A DNA stretch of 64,000 bases from Maribacter sp. MMG018 (GCF_018100785.1 NZ_JAGJEC010000001.1:1302001-1366000), one strand, 5' to 3'. Positions 46,834 to 55,479 are shown, numbered from the stretch's first letter. Made by a program: numbers and translations. The notes: generated by a model not told the origin, from the letters alone.

Positions 46834-46870
46834 AAAAGGCCATGGTGTATTTACACCATGGCCTTTTTTG
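46834..46870 (+). terminator. Terminator of the SusC/SusD operon
   Basis: AAAAGGCCATGGTGTA pairs with TACACCATGGCCTTTT and runs into TTTTTT. It lies 51 bp after the SusD stop. Confidence 0.88.
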
Positions 46871-47255
46871 TTATTGTAATCATCTTACCTAATTGTGGGA
46901 AACTAGTTTTATGAAAAAAAGGACCTTTTATAACAGGGTTATGTTGCTCTAGAGAAGTTTAGAATAGATACAAGAATGATTACAATCGTTGTTTTGTACT
47001 CTGATTATAAGTAAAGGAGAAAGTTCAATATTTTTTGATTGTACAGTTCATGTAAAATTCATGAATTTTAAGGGTTTTTCGTTTGTAATTGGATGTAATC
47101 GCTTGATTATAAGTGTATATTGTAATGGTGATATAGAGGGTAACTATATTGAAAGTTTAGAGTTAGTTTTATTTTAATTTTCAGAGAAGGTAATATTTTA
47201 AAAGGTATTGCCTTTTTCTATGAATATAAAAGTATGGAATTCCGCTTGTGGAGGG
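46871..47255. other. Intergenic region between SusD and the convergent TPR/AraC gene
   Basis: No supported gene. A 62-codon frame at 46989-47177 has no coding features. The region holds the second 18-bp palindrome (47054-47071). Confidence 0.5.
47054..47071. promoter_or_regulatory. 18-bp palindrome downstream of susD (copy 2)
   Basis: TAAAATTCATGAATTTTA, identical to the copy at 41576-41593. No gene start lies just downstream on either strand, so this copy is either a distant operator or a relic. Confidence 0.5.
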
Positions 47256-49082
47256 TTAAGATTCTTCGTTCAATTGTTTTATGAAGAAAGAGGGTAAAAT
47301 ACCTTGCCTTTTTTTGAAGGCGGCATTAAAAGTATTTAGATTGTTGTATCCTACAGATGAGGCAATATAGCTGAGTTTGCTGTTTCTGAATTCTTCGTCC
47401 TGAACTAGTTTGGTCAACAAGAAGTTAATGCGTAGTTCGTTTATGTAATTGTTGAAATTAGAACCTTTTTCAACATTTATTACCTGTGATAAATATTTCG
47501 GGTTGGTTTTAAGTTTCTCGGCTAATTGGTGCAAATTACAATCGGAATCTATAAAGAAATTTTCGTTTTCAAGTTTTTCGAGCCTATTTAAAATAATCGT
47601 TTTTACATTGTCATCAATAGTCGGATTGGTTTTTTCCTTGGTACTTTTAGATTTTGTTTTAAGCGGGAGTTTTTTGTCTTCGGTTTTTAGTTGGGTTTCC
47701 AGGTTTTCAATGGTCCTTCGATATAAGACCTTGTTTTTTTCCTTGATCTTTACATAAGATAGAACAAAGAAGAAACCAATAACAAGAATAGATCCAAGAA
47801 TAGCGATGATGGTAGTCAACTTAGATCGCTGTGCTAAATTTTCCAATTCTAGAGCCTGCTGTTTTTGGGTGGCCTCCTTTATTTTTCGTCTTGTTTCCAA
47901 GATAATAATTTGTTGTTCTTTTTCATTATTGAAAAGAGAATCTCGTATGGCTTCATGTAGGGCCTTATATTCGTTAACTTTAGAGGGCTGATTCGTTTTT
48001 TCGTACAAATCTATTAGTATTTGGCTATTCGTCTTTATAACATCGAATGCGTTAATATTTTCAGCTGCCTCAATGCTTTTTTCGTATGTACTTATTGCAT
48101 TTAATGTGTCTTTTGTTTTTAGGTAAAGTTCAGATTGTAGGGTAAGCGCCCTGGGAATTCTGAACCTATAGTTGTTTTCGTTGTTTAAAGTCAGAGCTTG
48201 GGTTAAATAGTTTTGGGCTTTTTCGAATTCTCCAATGGCCATATGAAGATCGGCCATGTTCATATAAACGATACTTTGAATATAACTACCTGGAGAATAT
48301 AGCTCTTTTTCTATTTTAAGGTAGAATGCATATGCCTTTAAGGAGGTTTTGGTATCCCCTAATTTTGCTGTCATGCGGGCTATTTCGTCCACTTTTTGAA
48401 AAATATAGTGCACATTTTTTTGGTCGATGATGAAATCAAGCTCCAATAGGCAATGTTCAAGTGCCTTTTTATAGTTTTTTGTTCGCAAATAGTAATGGGA
48501 AAGAGCGGCATGCGATTTCATGAGTATATACTCATTTTGGATATTTTCCCCTATGTCCAAAAGTTTAAGGCCGGTTTCCAAAGCCTTGTCGTATTCCCCT
48601 TTTTCTGTATGTATATCAGATTTTAAGGTTTGAACATCCGCGTAGTTTTTAGGAAATCTTTTGTAGTTTATTCTTTTTTCCAAACTTTTTATCACCGTCA
48701 TGGCCCTGTTGAAATCACCTTGTATAAATTGTAGGTAGGCATGGTTGTAGGTGGCGCTGTATATACCTTTTAAGTAGTTTATATCGTTAGAGAGATCAAA
48801 AGCCTTTTTATTGTAATTTTCTGCTACCTTGATACTTTTGTATTTATTAAGGTGGCATAGCTCTAATAGAACATCCACCTTTTCCGTGCCATAGGTATTT
48901 TCGTTTCTCTTTAGTAAAATGTCCTGTTTTGGGTATTCATCCGCAGACTTGATGTCTGTAACTAATTTCTCTATTCTATTAAAATAATCGTTTATACTGT
49001 CTCCTTTTTTTTCTTGAGAAAAAGCGGTAGAATAAAATAAGGTTGACAAGGGGAAGAATAATATTAAGAATCTTTTTTTCAA
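47256..49082 (-). CDS. TPR-containing membrane regulator with AraC-type DNA-binding domain
   Basis: 608 residues. A signal peptide (about 1-22) leads to a periplasmic TPR array (about 40-385), a short coiled coil, one transmembrane helix (LTTIIAILGSILVIGFFFVLSYV, about 428-450) and a cytoplasmic AraC domain (about 500-605) with HQLAEKLKTNPKYLSQVINV and IASSVGYNNLNTFNAAFKKR. This one-component layout is common in flavobacteria. The start is TTG at 49082. It converges on the SusC/SusD operon and may regulate it, although its target is not shown. Confidence 0.9.
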   Translation of the reverse strand: MKKRFLILFFPLSTLFYSTAFSQEKKGDSINDYFNRIEKLVTDIKSADEYPKQDILLKRNENTYGTEKVDVLLELCHLNKYKSIKVAENYNKKAFDLSNDINYLKGIYSATYNHAYLQFIQGDFNRAMTVIKSLEKRINYKRFPKNYADVQTLKSDIHTEKGEYDKALETGLKLLDIGENIQNEYILMKSHAALSHYYLRTKNYKKALEHCLLELDFIIDQKNVHYIFQKVDEIARMTAKLGDTKTSLKAYAFYLKIEKELYSPGSYIQSIVYMNMADLHMAIGEFEKAQNYLTQALTLNNENNYRFRIPRALTLQSELYLKTKDTLNAISTYEKSIEAAENINAFDVIKTNSQILIDLYEKTNQPSKVNEYKALHEAIRDSLFNNEKEQQIIILETRRKIKEATQKQQALELENLAQRSKLTTIIAILGSILVIGFFFVLSYVKIKEKNKVLYRRTIENLETQLKTEDKKLPLKTKSKSTKEKTNPTIDDNVKTIILNRLEKLENENFFIDSDCNLHQLAEKLKTNPKYLSQVINVEKGSNFNNYINELRINFLLTKLVQDEEFRNSKLSYIASSVGYNNLNTFNAAFKKRQGILPSFFIKQLNEES

Positions 49083-49284
49083 ACCGTTATGCTCAATTTT
49101 AATAGGTACCTAAATTAGGGAATATACTTGGTATAGTTATGATGAACAAAGGGTTGTGTCTTAAAATTTACGATCAAAATGATTTAAAGTTTTTAAAATC
49201 AGGTAATTGAAGTAAATGACGTTTTTTATTTTCACAAAAAACATTTTAGTTTCTTTTTATGAACGTACATCTAGTATTGCACTT

Positions 49285-49292
49285 TAGCTTTG
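49285..49292 (+). promoter_or_regulatory. Candidate -7 box (TAGCTTTG) for the DUF4202 gene
   Basis: TAGCTTTG matches TAnnTTTG and lies 33 bp before the ATG at 49326. The -33 element is not obvious. Confidence 0.3.
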
Positions 49293-49325
49293 TTGTATAT
49301 TAGTTTTAAATTTTACTGACCTTAG

Positions 49326-49907
49326 ATGAACAGATTAGAGAAGGCATTTGAGCTTTTTGACGAAGAGAACTCAATGGATCCCAATAAAGAGGACTTTAAT
49401 GGTAAGATGTACCCGAAGGAGTTGTTATATTCGATGAGAATGACCGATAAATTGAATGAATATGCCCCTGACGCCAGTGACTCTCTTAAATTAGCGGCTC
49501 GGTGCCAACATATTTGTAGGTGGAAAATTCCAAGGGAATCTTACGATATGGATCGCACAGGCTATTTAAGATGGAGGAACGAGCTTAAAAAGTTTCATGC
49601 GGAAGAGGCATCAAAAATTCTCGAAAAAGTGGGGTACAGTGATGAAACGATTTCACAAGTAAGGTTTCTTTTGCAAAAAAAGCAGTTAAAAAAGAGCGGG
49701 GATACCCAACTATTGGAAGATGTAATTTGTTTGGTTTTTTTGGAGCATTATTTTGAACCTTTTGCACTGCGACATTCAGAGGAGAAGGTTATTGGGATAC
49801 TTCAAAAAACTTGGGGAAAAATGTCTGAAAAAGGTCAAAAGGCAGCTCTTGGACTTACACTGTCCAAAAAATCGCTCTCTATTTTAAATAAAGCGTTGGA
49901 AGCATAG
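49326..49907 (+). CDS. DUF4202 family protein
   Basis: 193 residues, all-helical and cytoplasmic. The conserved DUF4202 features are NGKMYPKELLYSMRMTDKL, LAARCQHICRWKIPRESYDM, GYLRWRNELKKFHA and VFLEHYF. The His and Glu/Asp residues resemble an HD-like metal site. The function is unknown, but in several bacteria the gene occurs near sulfate or nitrite assimilation and siroheme genes, as here with the siroheme synthase 87 nt downstream. Confidence 0.88.
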   Translation: MNRLEKAFELFDEENSMDPNKEDFNGKMYPKELLYSMRMTDKLNEYAPDASDSLKLAARCQHICRWKIPRESYDMDRTGYLRWRNELKKFHAEEASKILEKVGYSDETISQVRFLLQKKQLKKSGDTQLLEDVICLVFLEHYFEPFALRHSEEKVIGILQKTWGKMSEKGQKAALGLTLSKKSLSILNKALEA

Positions 49908-49994
49908 CCGATTATAGAAATTGTATTGTTGATGGCATAAAATTTAAAGTAATACCATCGATGATTCTGTATTAATTATAAAGAAAGTTTTTAG

Positions 49995-50588
49995 ATGAAG
50001 CAAAACGAACTGTATCCCGTTTTTTTAAAGGTGTCCGAATTAAATATTTTAATTGTAGGAGGTGGAAACGTGGCATTGGAAAAACTTACTTTCTTATTAA
50101 AATCTAGTCCAAGTGCAAAAGTAGAAATGGTCTCCCCTACGTTTCGTGAAGAGATTGTTGAAATGGCCAAGCAGTATAATATAGAAATGCACAAGGCCCT
50201 GTATAATACCGATTTTTTATCAGGAAAACATATGGTGGTGGCAACTACCGATAATGTTACGGTAAACGAACAGGTATATAGTGATTGTAAAAAGCGACAC
50301 ATATTGGTGAACGTTGCGGACAATCCGCCATTTTGTGATTTTTACATGGGCGGAATCGTAACAAAGGGCAATGTAAAAGTGGCTATATCAACTAATGGGA
50401 AATCGCCAACTACGGCCAAGAGATTGCGCCAGTTCTTTGAAGATGTAATACCTGATAATATTGATGACTTGGTGCAAAACCTTAATGAATATAGAAAAAC
50501 CATTAAAGGTGATTTTGAAGAAAAAGTTCAAACTTTGAACGAGTTTACTAAAGGACTGGTAAATAGCAAACAGACAGATGAAAATTAG
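49995..50588 (+). CDS. Siroheme synthase, precorrin-2 dehydrogenase/ferrochelatase (Met8/CysG N-terminal type)
   Basis: 197 residues, the length of the Met8-like module without a methyltransferase domain. It has the NAD-binding VGGGNVALEK (residues 21-30), VATTDNVTVNEQVYSDC, then NVADNPPFCDFYMGGIVTKG with the catalytic Asp. It oxidises precorrin-2 to sirohydrochlorin and inserts iron to give siroheme, the cofactor of sulfite and nitrite reductases. The matching uroporphyrinogen methyltransferase is not in the window. It overlaps the next gene by 11 nt. Confidence 0.94.
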   Translation: MKQNELYPVFLKVSELNILIVGGGNVALEKLTFLLKSSPSAKVEMVSPTFREEIVEMAKQYNIEMHKALYNTDFLSGKHMVVATTDNVTVNEQVYSDCKKRHILVNVADNPPFCDFYMGGIVTKGNVKVAISTNGKSPTTAKRLRQFFEDVIPDNIDDLVQNLNEYRKTIKGDFEEKVQTLNEFTKGLVNSKQTDEN

Positions 50589-50949
50589 AATTAGGGGAAA
50601 CTCCATCCGTTATAGGTTGACGAAGACAGAGGTTAATACATTATCCGATATTGGGTATTATGAGAACAGTACTGATTTTGGCGACCAAAAATTTATTTAT
50701 GCCGTAAAGGCTATCGATGATGTTGAAGTGCTCAATGTCGATTTTAAGGATAATGCCATCACTCTATATATGAACAGGGCCAAAAGCTTAACATGGCCGA
50801 AAAGTAGAAAGGTTGGGTTTAGTAATGTTGTTAAGACAAAAAACGGAAACGAACTTTCTTTGCTGTTAGAAAAAGACTTTGTGTGTATGGACGAAACTGT
50901 GGAAGACCAGTCGGATAACTACCCAAATCCGAAATCATTGAAAAAATAG
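50578..50949 (+). CDS. Conserved protein of unknown function beside siroheme synthase
   Basis: 123 residues with no signal peptide. The N-terminus MKIRIRGNSIRYRLTKTEV is distinctive, followed by beta-rich sequence and an acidic C-terminus (VCMDETVEDQSDNYPNP). It resembles small flavobacterial proteins (possibly DUF7009) found next to sulfur or nitrogen assimilation genes; I am not sure of the family name. The overlap with siroheme synthase implies coupled translation and a linked function. Confidence 0.8.
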   Translation: MKIRIRGNSIRYRLTKTEVNTLSDIGYYENSTDFGDQKFIYAVKAIDDVEVLNVDFKDNAITLYMNRAKSLTWPKSRKVGFSNVVKTKNGNELSLLLEKDFVCMDETVEDQSDNYPNPKSLKK

Positions 50950-50957
50950 GTAAAAAT

Positions 50958-50982
50958 AAAAGCCCCTTTATAAGGGGCTTTT
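50958..50982. terminator. Bidirectional terminator
   Basis: AAAAGCCCCTT and AAGGGGCTTTT form a compact stem. It serves the siroheme gene pair from the left and, on the minus strand, the mini membrane protein at 51013-51135. Confidence 0.85.
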
Positions 50983-51012
50983 CAAAGTAAATTTTAATCG
51001 ATAATCTAAAGT

Positions 51013-51135
51013 TTAAATTAATCCCAATAGGGACAATAAAGATCCTGTTGCAACTACCGCCAAGAAGGCGTTCATTGCGATGATTAATACTGATAGATAA
51101 GAATCTACCCCCGTTTTAAATGATAAATTGTTCAT
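51013..51135 (-). CDS. 40-residue membrane mini-protein
   Basis: An ATG at 51135 opens a 40-codon frame beginning MNNLSFKTGVDSYLSVLI and continuing as one hydrophobic helix to LLSLLGLI, with no charged residue after Asp11. The stop lies 30 nt before a terminator oriented for this strand. The isolated frame, clear membrane helix and proper terminator support a real gene. No family is recognised. Confidence 0.55.
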   Translation of the reverse strand: MNNLSFKTGVDSYLSVLIIAMNAFLAVVATGSLLSLLGLI

Positions 51136-51306
51136 AACATTACCTACTTTAAAGTTATACACAATAAATTACGGAATCTTAAAGCAGGAACAATATTAAT
51201 TGTTGTATACTCTTACAATATGAGCGCGAATGACGTTGTTTTTGTGGTGTAAAATTTTGAAAATGTGCATTTTAACGGTAAAAAATAGCAAATGGTCGGA
51301 TAAATA

Positions 51307-51341
51307 TGAAAAAGAAAGGGCCTACATTTTCGTAAACCCTT
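51307..51341 (-). terminator. Possible terminator after the second mini-protein
   Basis: On the minus strand AAGGG...GTA loops back to TAC...CCCTT with a two-base internal mismatch and is followed by a T-rich tail. It is imperfect. Confidence 0.35.
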
Positions 51342-51360
51342 GTGATAACTATCAACTTGT

Positions 51361-51498
51361 TTATTTGAATATTCCCAGCCAATCAAGAATGAGGGCTATA
51401 GGAATGGCAATTAGAATACCTATCAAACAGATAATCATTAATCTTAAAAAGCCATTAAGGATTTTGGTCCCTAACGTAAGTTCTTGTTCCATAATCAT
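51361..51498 (-). CDS. 45-residue membrane mini-protein
   Basis: An ATG at 51498 (or the second Met at 51492) opens a 45-codon frame beginning MIMEQELTLGTKILNGFLRL, then a hydrophobic helix (MIICLIGILIAIPIALIL) and the tail DWLGIFK. A charged soluble N-terminus followed by one helix is typical of small membrane proteins. It lies in tandem with the mini-protein at 51013-51135. The opposite-strand 90-codon frame (51230-51502) has no coding features, so the minus-strand reading is preferred. Confidence 0.55.
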   Translation of the reverse strand: MIMEQELTLGTKILNGFLRLMIICLIGILIAIPIALILDWLGIFK

Positions 51499-51638
51499 AT
51501 AGTGTTGTTTACTACAATATATGTATTATAAAATAAAGTGATTGAAAAACAAGTGTTTGGATCGATTAAAAGCTTGAAAAATCTATTAAAGCTATATATG
51601 AACTTATAGGGAGGTTAAAGGGGGTAAATAGAAAAAAA

Positions 51639-51902
51639 TTATTCTGTGGTTCGCTCTTCCGAACCAAGCATTTCTTCCGAATCCAAATACCCGGCCATTT
51701 TGGGTTTTAGAGTGTCGATCGCATTGCCTTTTGGAGCTTTTTGGGGCTTGTTGGGTTTTAATAATGTATCGTTTCTTTCTTGGTAATCTTTTTTTGGGGT
51801 TTCCGAAGGGTGCAATTCTTTGTGTTTTTCATGAGAGCCCCAACAAGAAGAAAACAAAAGAACTAATGTTAAAGTGAGTGTAAATATAAGAGAACGTTTC
51901 AT
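51639..51902 (-). CDS. Small lipoprotein downstream of waaA
   Basis: 87 residues: a lipoprotein signal (lipobox LFSSC, Cys near 20) followed by a short hydrophilic Lys/Glu/Pro-rich chain without a fold I recognise (HEKHKELHPSETPKK). It starts 16 nt after the Kdo transferase stop and is probably cotranscribed. It could be an outer-membrane or LPS-associated small lipoprotein. Confidence 0.7.
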   Translation of the reverse strand: MKRSLIFTLTLTLVLLFSSCWGSHEKHKELHPSETPKKDYQERNDTLLKPNKPQKAPKGNAIDTLKPKMAGYLDSEEMLGSEERTTE

Positions 51903-51918
51903 TTATAATGCCTTTGGA

Positions 51919-53154
51919 TTATAATAATGTACGTATATCCTCTATGATTTGGATGCTGGCACCTTTGTTGTCAACAATATATTTTGTGTTGATTTTTCCT
52001 ATTTTTTCGCGCATAGTATCCTCGGCAATCAGTTTGTCCGTAATTTTGAAAAACTCGTTTTTATTGGAGATGGATAGTAGTCCGCCCAATTGAACCAAGT
52101 CTTCCGCTTCTAGAAAACCTTTGTATCTAGGGCCTATGATTACGGGAATACCAAATACTGCCGGTTCTAAGGTGTTGTGCAATCCGGTAGCGAATCCTCC
52201 TCCTACATATGCAATGTCTCCATAACTATAAATTTTGGTCAAAAGACCAATGGTGTCGACTATAATGACCTGGGTCTCAGCTGGTATATTTTTTGGTAGT
52301 TCAGAATATAGAAGGGTGTTTTTGTTGATCGATGCCTTTAGGGATGTTATGTGGTCGTACTTTATGTTATGTGGCGCAATTACATATTTTACGTTTGATG
52401 TTGATTCGTTTATGTAGTCTACAAGAATATTTTCATCTTCGGGCCAAGTGCTACCTGCTATAAAGCAAAGGGCGTCTTGGCAGAACTGATTCATAAAGGG
52501 CAAGGAATTATCCTGCTCCAGTATTTCTGAAACCCTGTCTAAGCGGGTGTCCCCGGCAATTTTTACGTTATCGATATGAATAGAGTTTAAAAGCCTTTTA
52601 GAATTGTAGTCCTGTACGTATAAAAATGAAAAGTTTGAAAGGGCCTTGCGCATAAAGCCTCCGTAACTCTTGAAGAATATTTTATCTTTTTTAAATCGGG
52701 CAGAGATCAATATGGCCGGAATTTTCCTTTTCCCAATTTCGGACAAGTAATTTGGCCAAATTTCATACTTTATAAAAATCACCAATTTAGGTTGAACCGT
52801 GTTAAGAAAACGAATGGCCTTTTTCTTGACATCAAAAGGTAAATAGGTGATTATGTCGGCCGGCGAAGAATTTTTTTTCACTTCATATCCAGAAGGGGAA
52901 AAGAATGTTACCAAGGTTTTATGGTCCGGATATTCCTTTTTTAGTTTTTCCAGCACCGGTAGTCCTTGTTCATATTCCCCTAAAGAGGCGGCGTGGATCC
53001 AGATAATCTTATCGTTTGGGGAAATGTGTTCGTTTAATATGTCAAAAGTATTTTTTCGTCCCTTTACAAAGAGTGATATTTTGGGGTTTATTAAGCCTAT
53101 CAGTTTTAAAAACTGCCAAACTATGGAAACGATTATATTGTAGATACTTCGCAA
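51919..53154 (-). CDS. waaA: 3-deoxy-D-manno-octulosonic acid (Kdo) transferase
   Basis: 411 residues. An N-terminal membrane anchor and the motif HAASLGEYEQGLPVLEKL (catalytic Glu at about 60), then ARFKKDKIFFKSYGGFMRKALSNFS and a C-terminal GT-B domain with AYVGGGFATGLHNTLEPAVFG. WaaA adds Kdo from CMP-Kdo to lipid A in inner-core LPS synthesis at the inner membrane. The start is TTG at 53154 (TTGCGAAGTATC). It is divergent from the aminotransferase gene. Confidence 0.95.
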   Translation of the reverse strand: MRSIYNIIVSIVWQFLKLIGLINPKISLFVKGRKNTFDILNEHISPNDKIIWIHAASLGEYEQGLPVLEKLKKEYPDHKTLVTFFSPSGYEVKKNSSPADIITYLPFDVKKKAIRFLNTVQPKLVIFIKYEIWPNYLSEIGKRKIPAILISARFKKDKIFFKSYGGFMRKALSNFSFLYVQDYNSKRLLNSIHIDNVKIAGDTRLDRVSEILEQDNSLPFMNQFCQDALCFIAGSTWPEDENILVDYINESTSNVKYVIAPHNIKYDHITSLKASINKNTLLYSELPKNIPAETQVIIVDTIGLLTKIYSYGDIAYVGGGFATGLHNTLEPAVFGIPVIIGPRYKGFLEAEDLVQLGGLLSISNKNEFFKITDKLIAEDTMREKIGKINTKYIVDNKGASIQIIEDIRTLL

Positions 53155-53213
53155 TTTGTTTTATTTGGGACTAAATTACATTTCTTTCACTAAAATCATT
53201 GTGGTGCGTTTCG

Positions 53214-53221
53214 TATTTTTG
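53214..53221 (+). promoter_or_regulatory. Candidate -7 box (TATTTTTG) for the sugar aminotransferase gene
   Basis: TATTTTTG matches TAnnTTTG and lies 25 bp before the ATG at 53247. It lies inside a longer frame that would start at 53199, which argues for the later start. Confidence 0.45.
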
Positions 53222-53246
53222 CACTACTTCAAATAATCCAAAAAAG

Positions 53247-54401
53247 ATGAAAAAAATTCAAATGGTAGACCTTGGAGGTCAATACCAGGATATTAAAGAG
53301 CAAGTAAATGCTTCGATCTCTCAAATAATGGAAACGTCTGCTTTCGTCAACGGGCCTGAAGTACATGCCTTTCAAAAAGAATTGGAGGATTATTTGGGGG
53401 TAAAACATGTAATACCTTGTGCCAATGGTACAGATGCACTTCAAATTGCCATGATGGGGTTGGGATTAAAACCAGGCGATGAGGTTATAACGGCCGATTT
53501 TACTTTCGCCGCTACCGTTGAGGTTATAGCCCTGTTGCAGCTGACACCAGTTTTGGTCGATGTGGATATGGATACCTTTAATATAAATGTAGATGCGGTC
53601 AAAAAGGCCATAACACCTAGAACAAAGGCGATAGTGCCGGTTCATTTGTTCGGCCAGTGTGCAAATATGGATGCTATTTTGAAGTTGGCAGAGGAGCATA
53701 ATTTGTTTGTAATAGAGGATAATGCCCAAGCTATTGGGGCCAAATATTTGTCTAGAACGGGGGAAAAGTACATGGCCGGATCAATGGGCCATGTAGGGGC
53801 AACTTCTTTTTTTCCTTCCAAAAATTTAGGCTGCTATGGTGACGGTGGTGCTATTTTTACGAACGATGATGCCTTAGCGCATACCATTAGAGGTATTGTA
53901 AATCATGGTATGTACGAGCGTTACCATCACGATGTGGTAGGGGTGAATTCTAGGTTAGATTCTATCCAAGCCGCAGTTTTAAGGGCAAAGCTTCCAAGAT
54001 TGGACGCTTATTGCGAAGCAAGAAGAACCGCGGCCCGCAAATATTCCGAGGCATTAAAGGGGCAAAAGCATATTATCGTTCCGGTTACCGTGAACGATTG
54101 TGAAGATATATGTGACACTTGCGATTGTCATGTTTTTCATCAGTATACATTGCGTATTACCAATGGTAAACGAGATGGCCTTGTGAAATACCTGAACGAA
54201 AATGATATTCCTTGTGGTGTGTACTATCCTATTCCGCTACACCGTCAAAAGGCATATTTGGACGATGGGTACAACGAAGCGGATTTTCCGGTTACCAACC
54301 AATTGGTGCAGGAAGTGATTTCCCTTCCTATGCATACCGAGTTAGATGATGAGCAAATTGCCTTTATTACGGATAAGGTTATCGAGTTTGTTAACTCTTA
54401 A
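53247..54401 (+). CDS. DegT/DnrJ/EryC1/StrS-family sugar aminotransferase
   Basis: 384 residues from the ATG at 53247 (MKKIQMVDLGGQYQDIKEQV). The PLP site is K192 in SFFPSKNLGCYGDGGA, with D158 in IEDNAQA and GTDAL for phosphate binding. Sequence features such as NGPEVHAFQKELEDYLGVKH resemble WbpE-type enzymes that transaminate UDP-3-keto sugars for surface polysaccharides. A Cys-rich segment CEDICDTCDCH lies near 285-295 in a loop before HQYTLRI. Together with galE and waaA it forms a cell-surface glycan neighbourhood. Confidence 0.9.
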   Translation: MKKIQMVDLGGQYQDIKEQVNASISQIMETSAFVNGPEVHAFQKELEDYLGVKHVIPCANGTDALQIAMMGLGLKPGDEVITADFTFAATVEVIALLQLTPVLVDVDMDTFNINVDAVKKAITPRTKAIVPVHLFGQCANMDAILKLAEEHNLFVIEDNAQAIGAKYLSRTGEKYMAGSMGHVGATSFFPSKNLGCYGDGGAIFTNDDALAHTIRGIVNHGMYERYHHDVVGVNSRLDSIQAAVLRAKLPRLDAYCEARRTAARKYSEALKGQKHIIVPVTVNDCEDICDTCDCHVFHQYTLRITNGKRDGLVKYLNENDIPCGVYYPIPLHRQKAYLDDGYNEADFPVTNQLVQEVISLPMHTELDDEQIAFITDKVIEFVNS

Positions 54402-54440
54402 CTTTATATAGTACTACTTTTAGATACCAATTAAATTATT

Positions 54441-55457
54441 ATGAAGATATTAGTTACAGGTGGATTGGGCTTTATCGGTTCACATACCGTTGTTGAACTT
54501 CAGAACAAAGGTTTTGAAGTCATTATTATTGATGATTGCTCAAATTCCAATGAAAATGTGCTGGACGGTATTGAGCGCATAACTGGCAAAAGACCACTTT
54601 TTGTAAAGTTGGATCTAAAAGAAAGGGATAAAGTTGAGGAGTTTTTTAAAGACTATTCAGACGTAGAGGGTGTTATTCACTTTGCAGCATCAAAGGCTGT
54701 AGGTGAAAGCGTAGAAAAACCATTGTTATATTATGAAAATAATATAGGTACATTGGTGTATATACTAAAGGAATTAAGCCGTAAGAACAAAGCTAGTTTT
54801 ATTTTTAGTTCTTCTTGCACTGTTTACGGTCAGGCCGATAAAATGCCGATTACAGAAAATGCTCCTGTAAAAGAAGCGGAGTCCCCTTACGGCAATACCA
54901 AGCAAATGGGAGAGGAGATTATAAGGGATACTTGTAAGGTCACTCCTAATTTGAATGCCATTGCACTTAGATATTTTAATCCTATGGGGGCGCATCCAAG
55001 CGCTGAAATTGGTGAGCTGCCAATTGGGGTACCCCAAAATTTGGTTCCGTTTATTACTCAAACTGGGGTTGGCTTAAGAGAAGAATTGTCAGTGTTTGGC
55101 GATGACTATCCAACACCTGACGGTACCTGTATTAGAGATTATATATATGTAGTTGATCTGGCCAAGGCACATGTGGTGGCGCTGGAACGTTTGTTGGAAG
55201 GCAGGAACAAAGAAAATTACGAAGTGTTCAACGTAGGTACGGGTAAAGGAAGTTCTGTGTTGGAGGTAATCAAGAGTTTTGAGAAGGTTTCCGGAAAAAA
55301 ATTAAACTATAAAATAGTAGACAGAAGGCCCGGGGATATTACCGAGGCTTATGCCGATACGACCAAGGCGAATGAAGTATTGGGGTGGAAAGCTGAATAT
55401 ACTTTAGATGAGGCCATGAAGTCTGCATGGGTATGGGAGCAAAAGATCAGAAGCTGA
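54441..55457 (+). CDS. galE: UDP-glucose 4-epimerase GalE
   Basis: 338 residues of the extended SDR family. It has NAD-binding TGGLGFIGSH, the SSSCTVYG serine region and the catalytic SPYGNTKQMGEE (Tyr-x3-Lys), with CIRDYIYVVDLAKAHV and a C-terminal GDITEAYADT substrate region. It interconverts UDP-glucose and UDP-galactose for glycan synthesis and galactose use. It follows the aminotransferase by 39 nt and ends at a terminator. Confidence 0.95.
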   Translation: MKILVTGGLGFIGSHTVVELQNKGFEVIIIDDCSNSNENVLDGIERITGKRPLFVKLDLKERDKVEEFFKDYSDVEGVIHFAASKAVGESVEKPLLYYENNIGTLVYILKELSRKNKASFIFSSSCTVYGQADKMPITENAPVKEAESPYGNTKQMGEEIIRDTCKVTPNLNAIALRYFNPMGAHPSAEIGELPIGVPQNLVPFITQTGVGLREELSVFGDDYPTPDGTCIRDYIYVVDLAKAHVVALERLLEGRNKENYEVFNVGTGKGSSVLEVIKSFEKVSGKKLNYKIVDRRPGDITEAYADTTKANEVLGWKAEYTLDEAMKSAWVWEQKIRS

Positions 55458-55479
55458 TATTGTATACATAACACATTGA

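Noticed and set aside
46989-47177. 62-codon plus-strand frame between SusD and the TPR/AraC gene
   Set aside because: It spans the 18-bp palindrome, lacks coding signs and has no ribosome-binding context.
51230-51502. 90-codon plus-strand frame
   Set aside because: The opposite strand encodes a better membrane mini-protein with a hairpin after it; this frame has no domain or signal.
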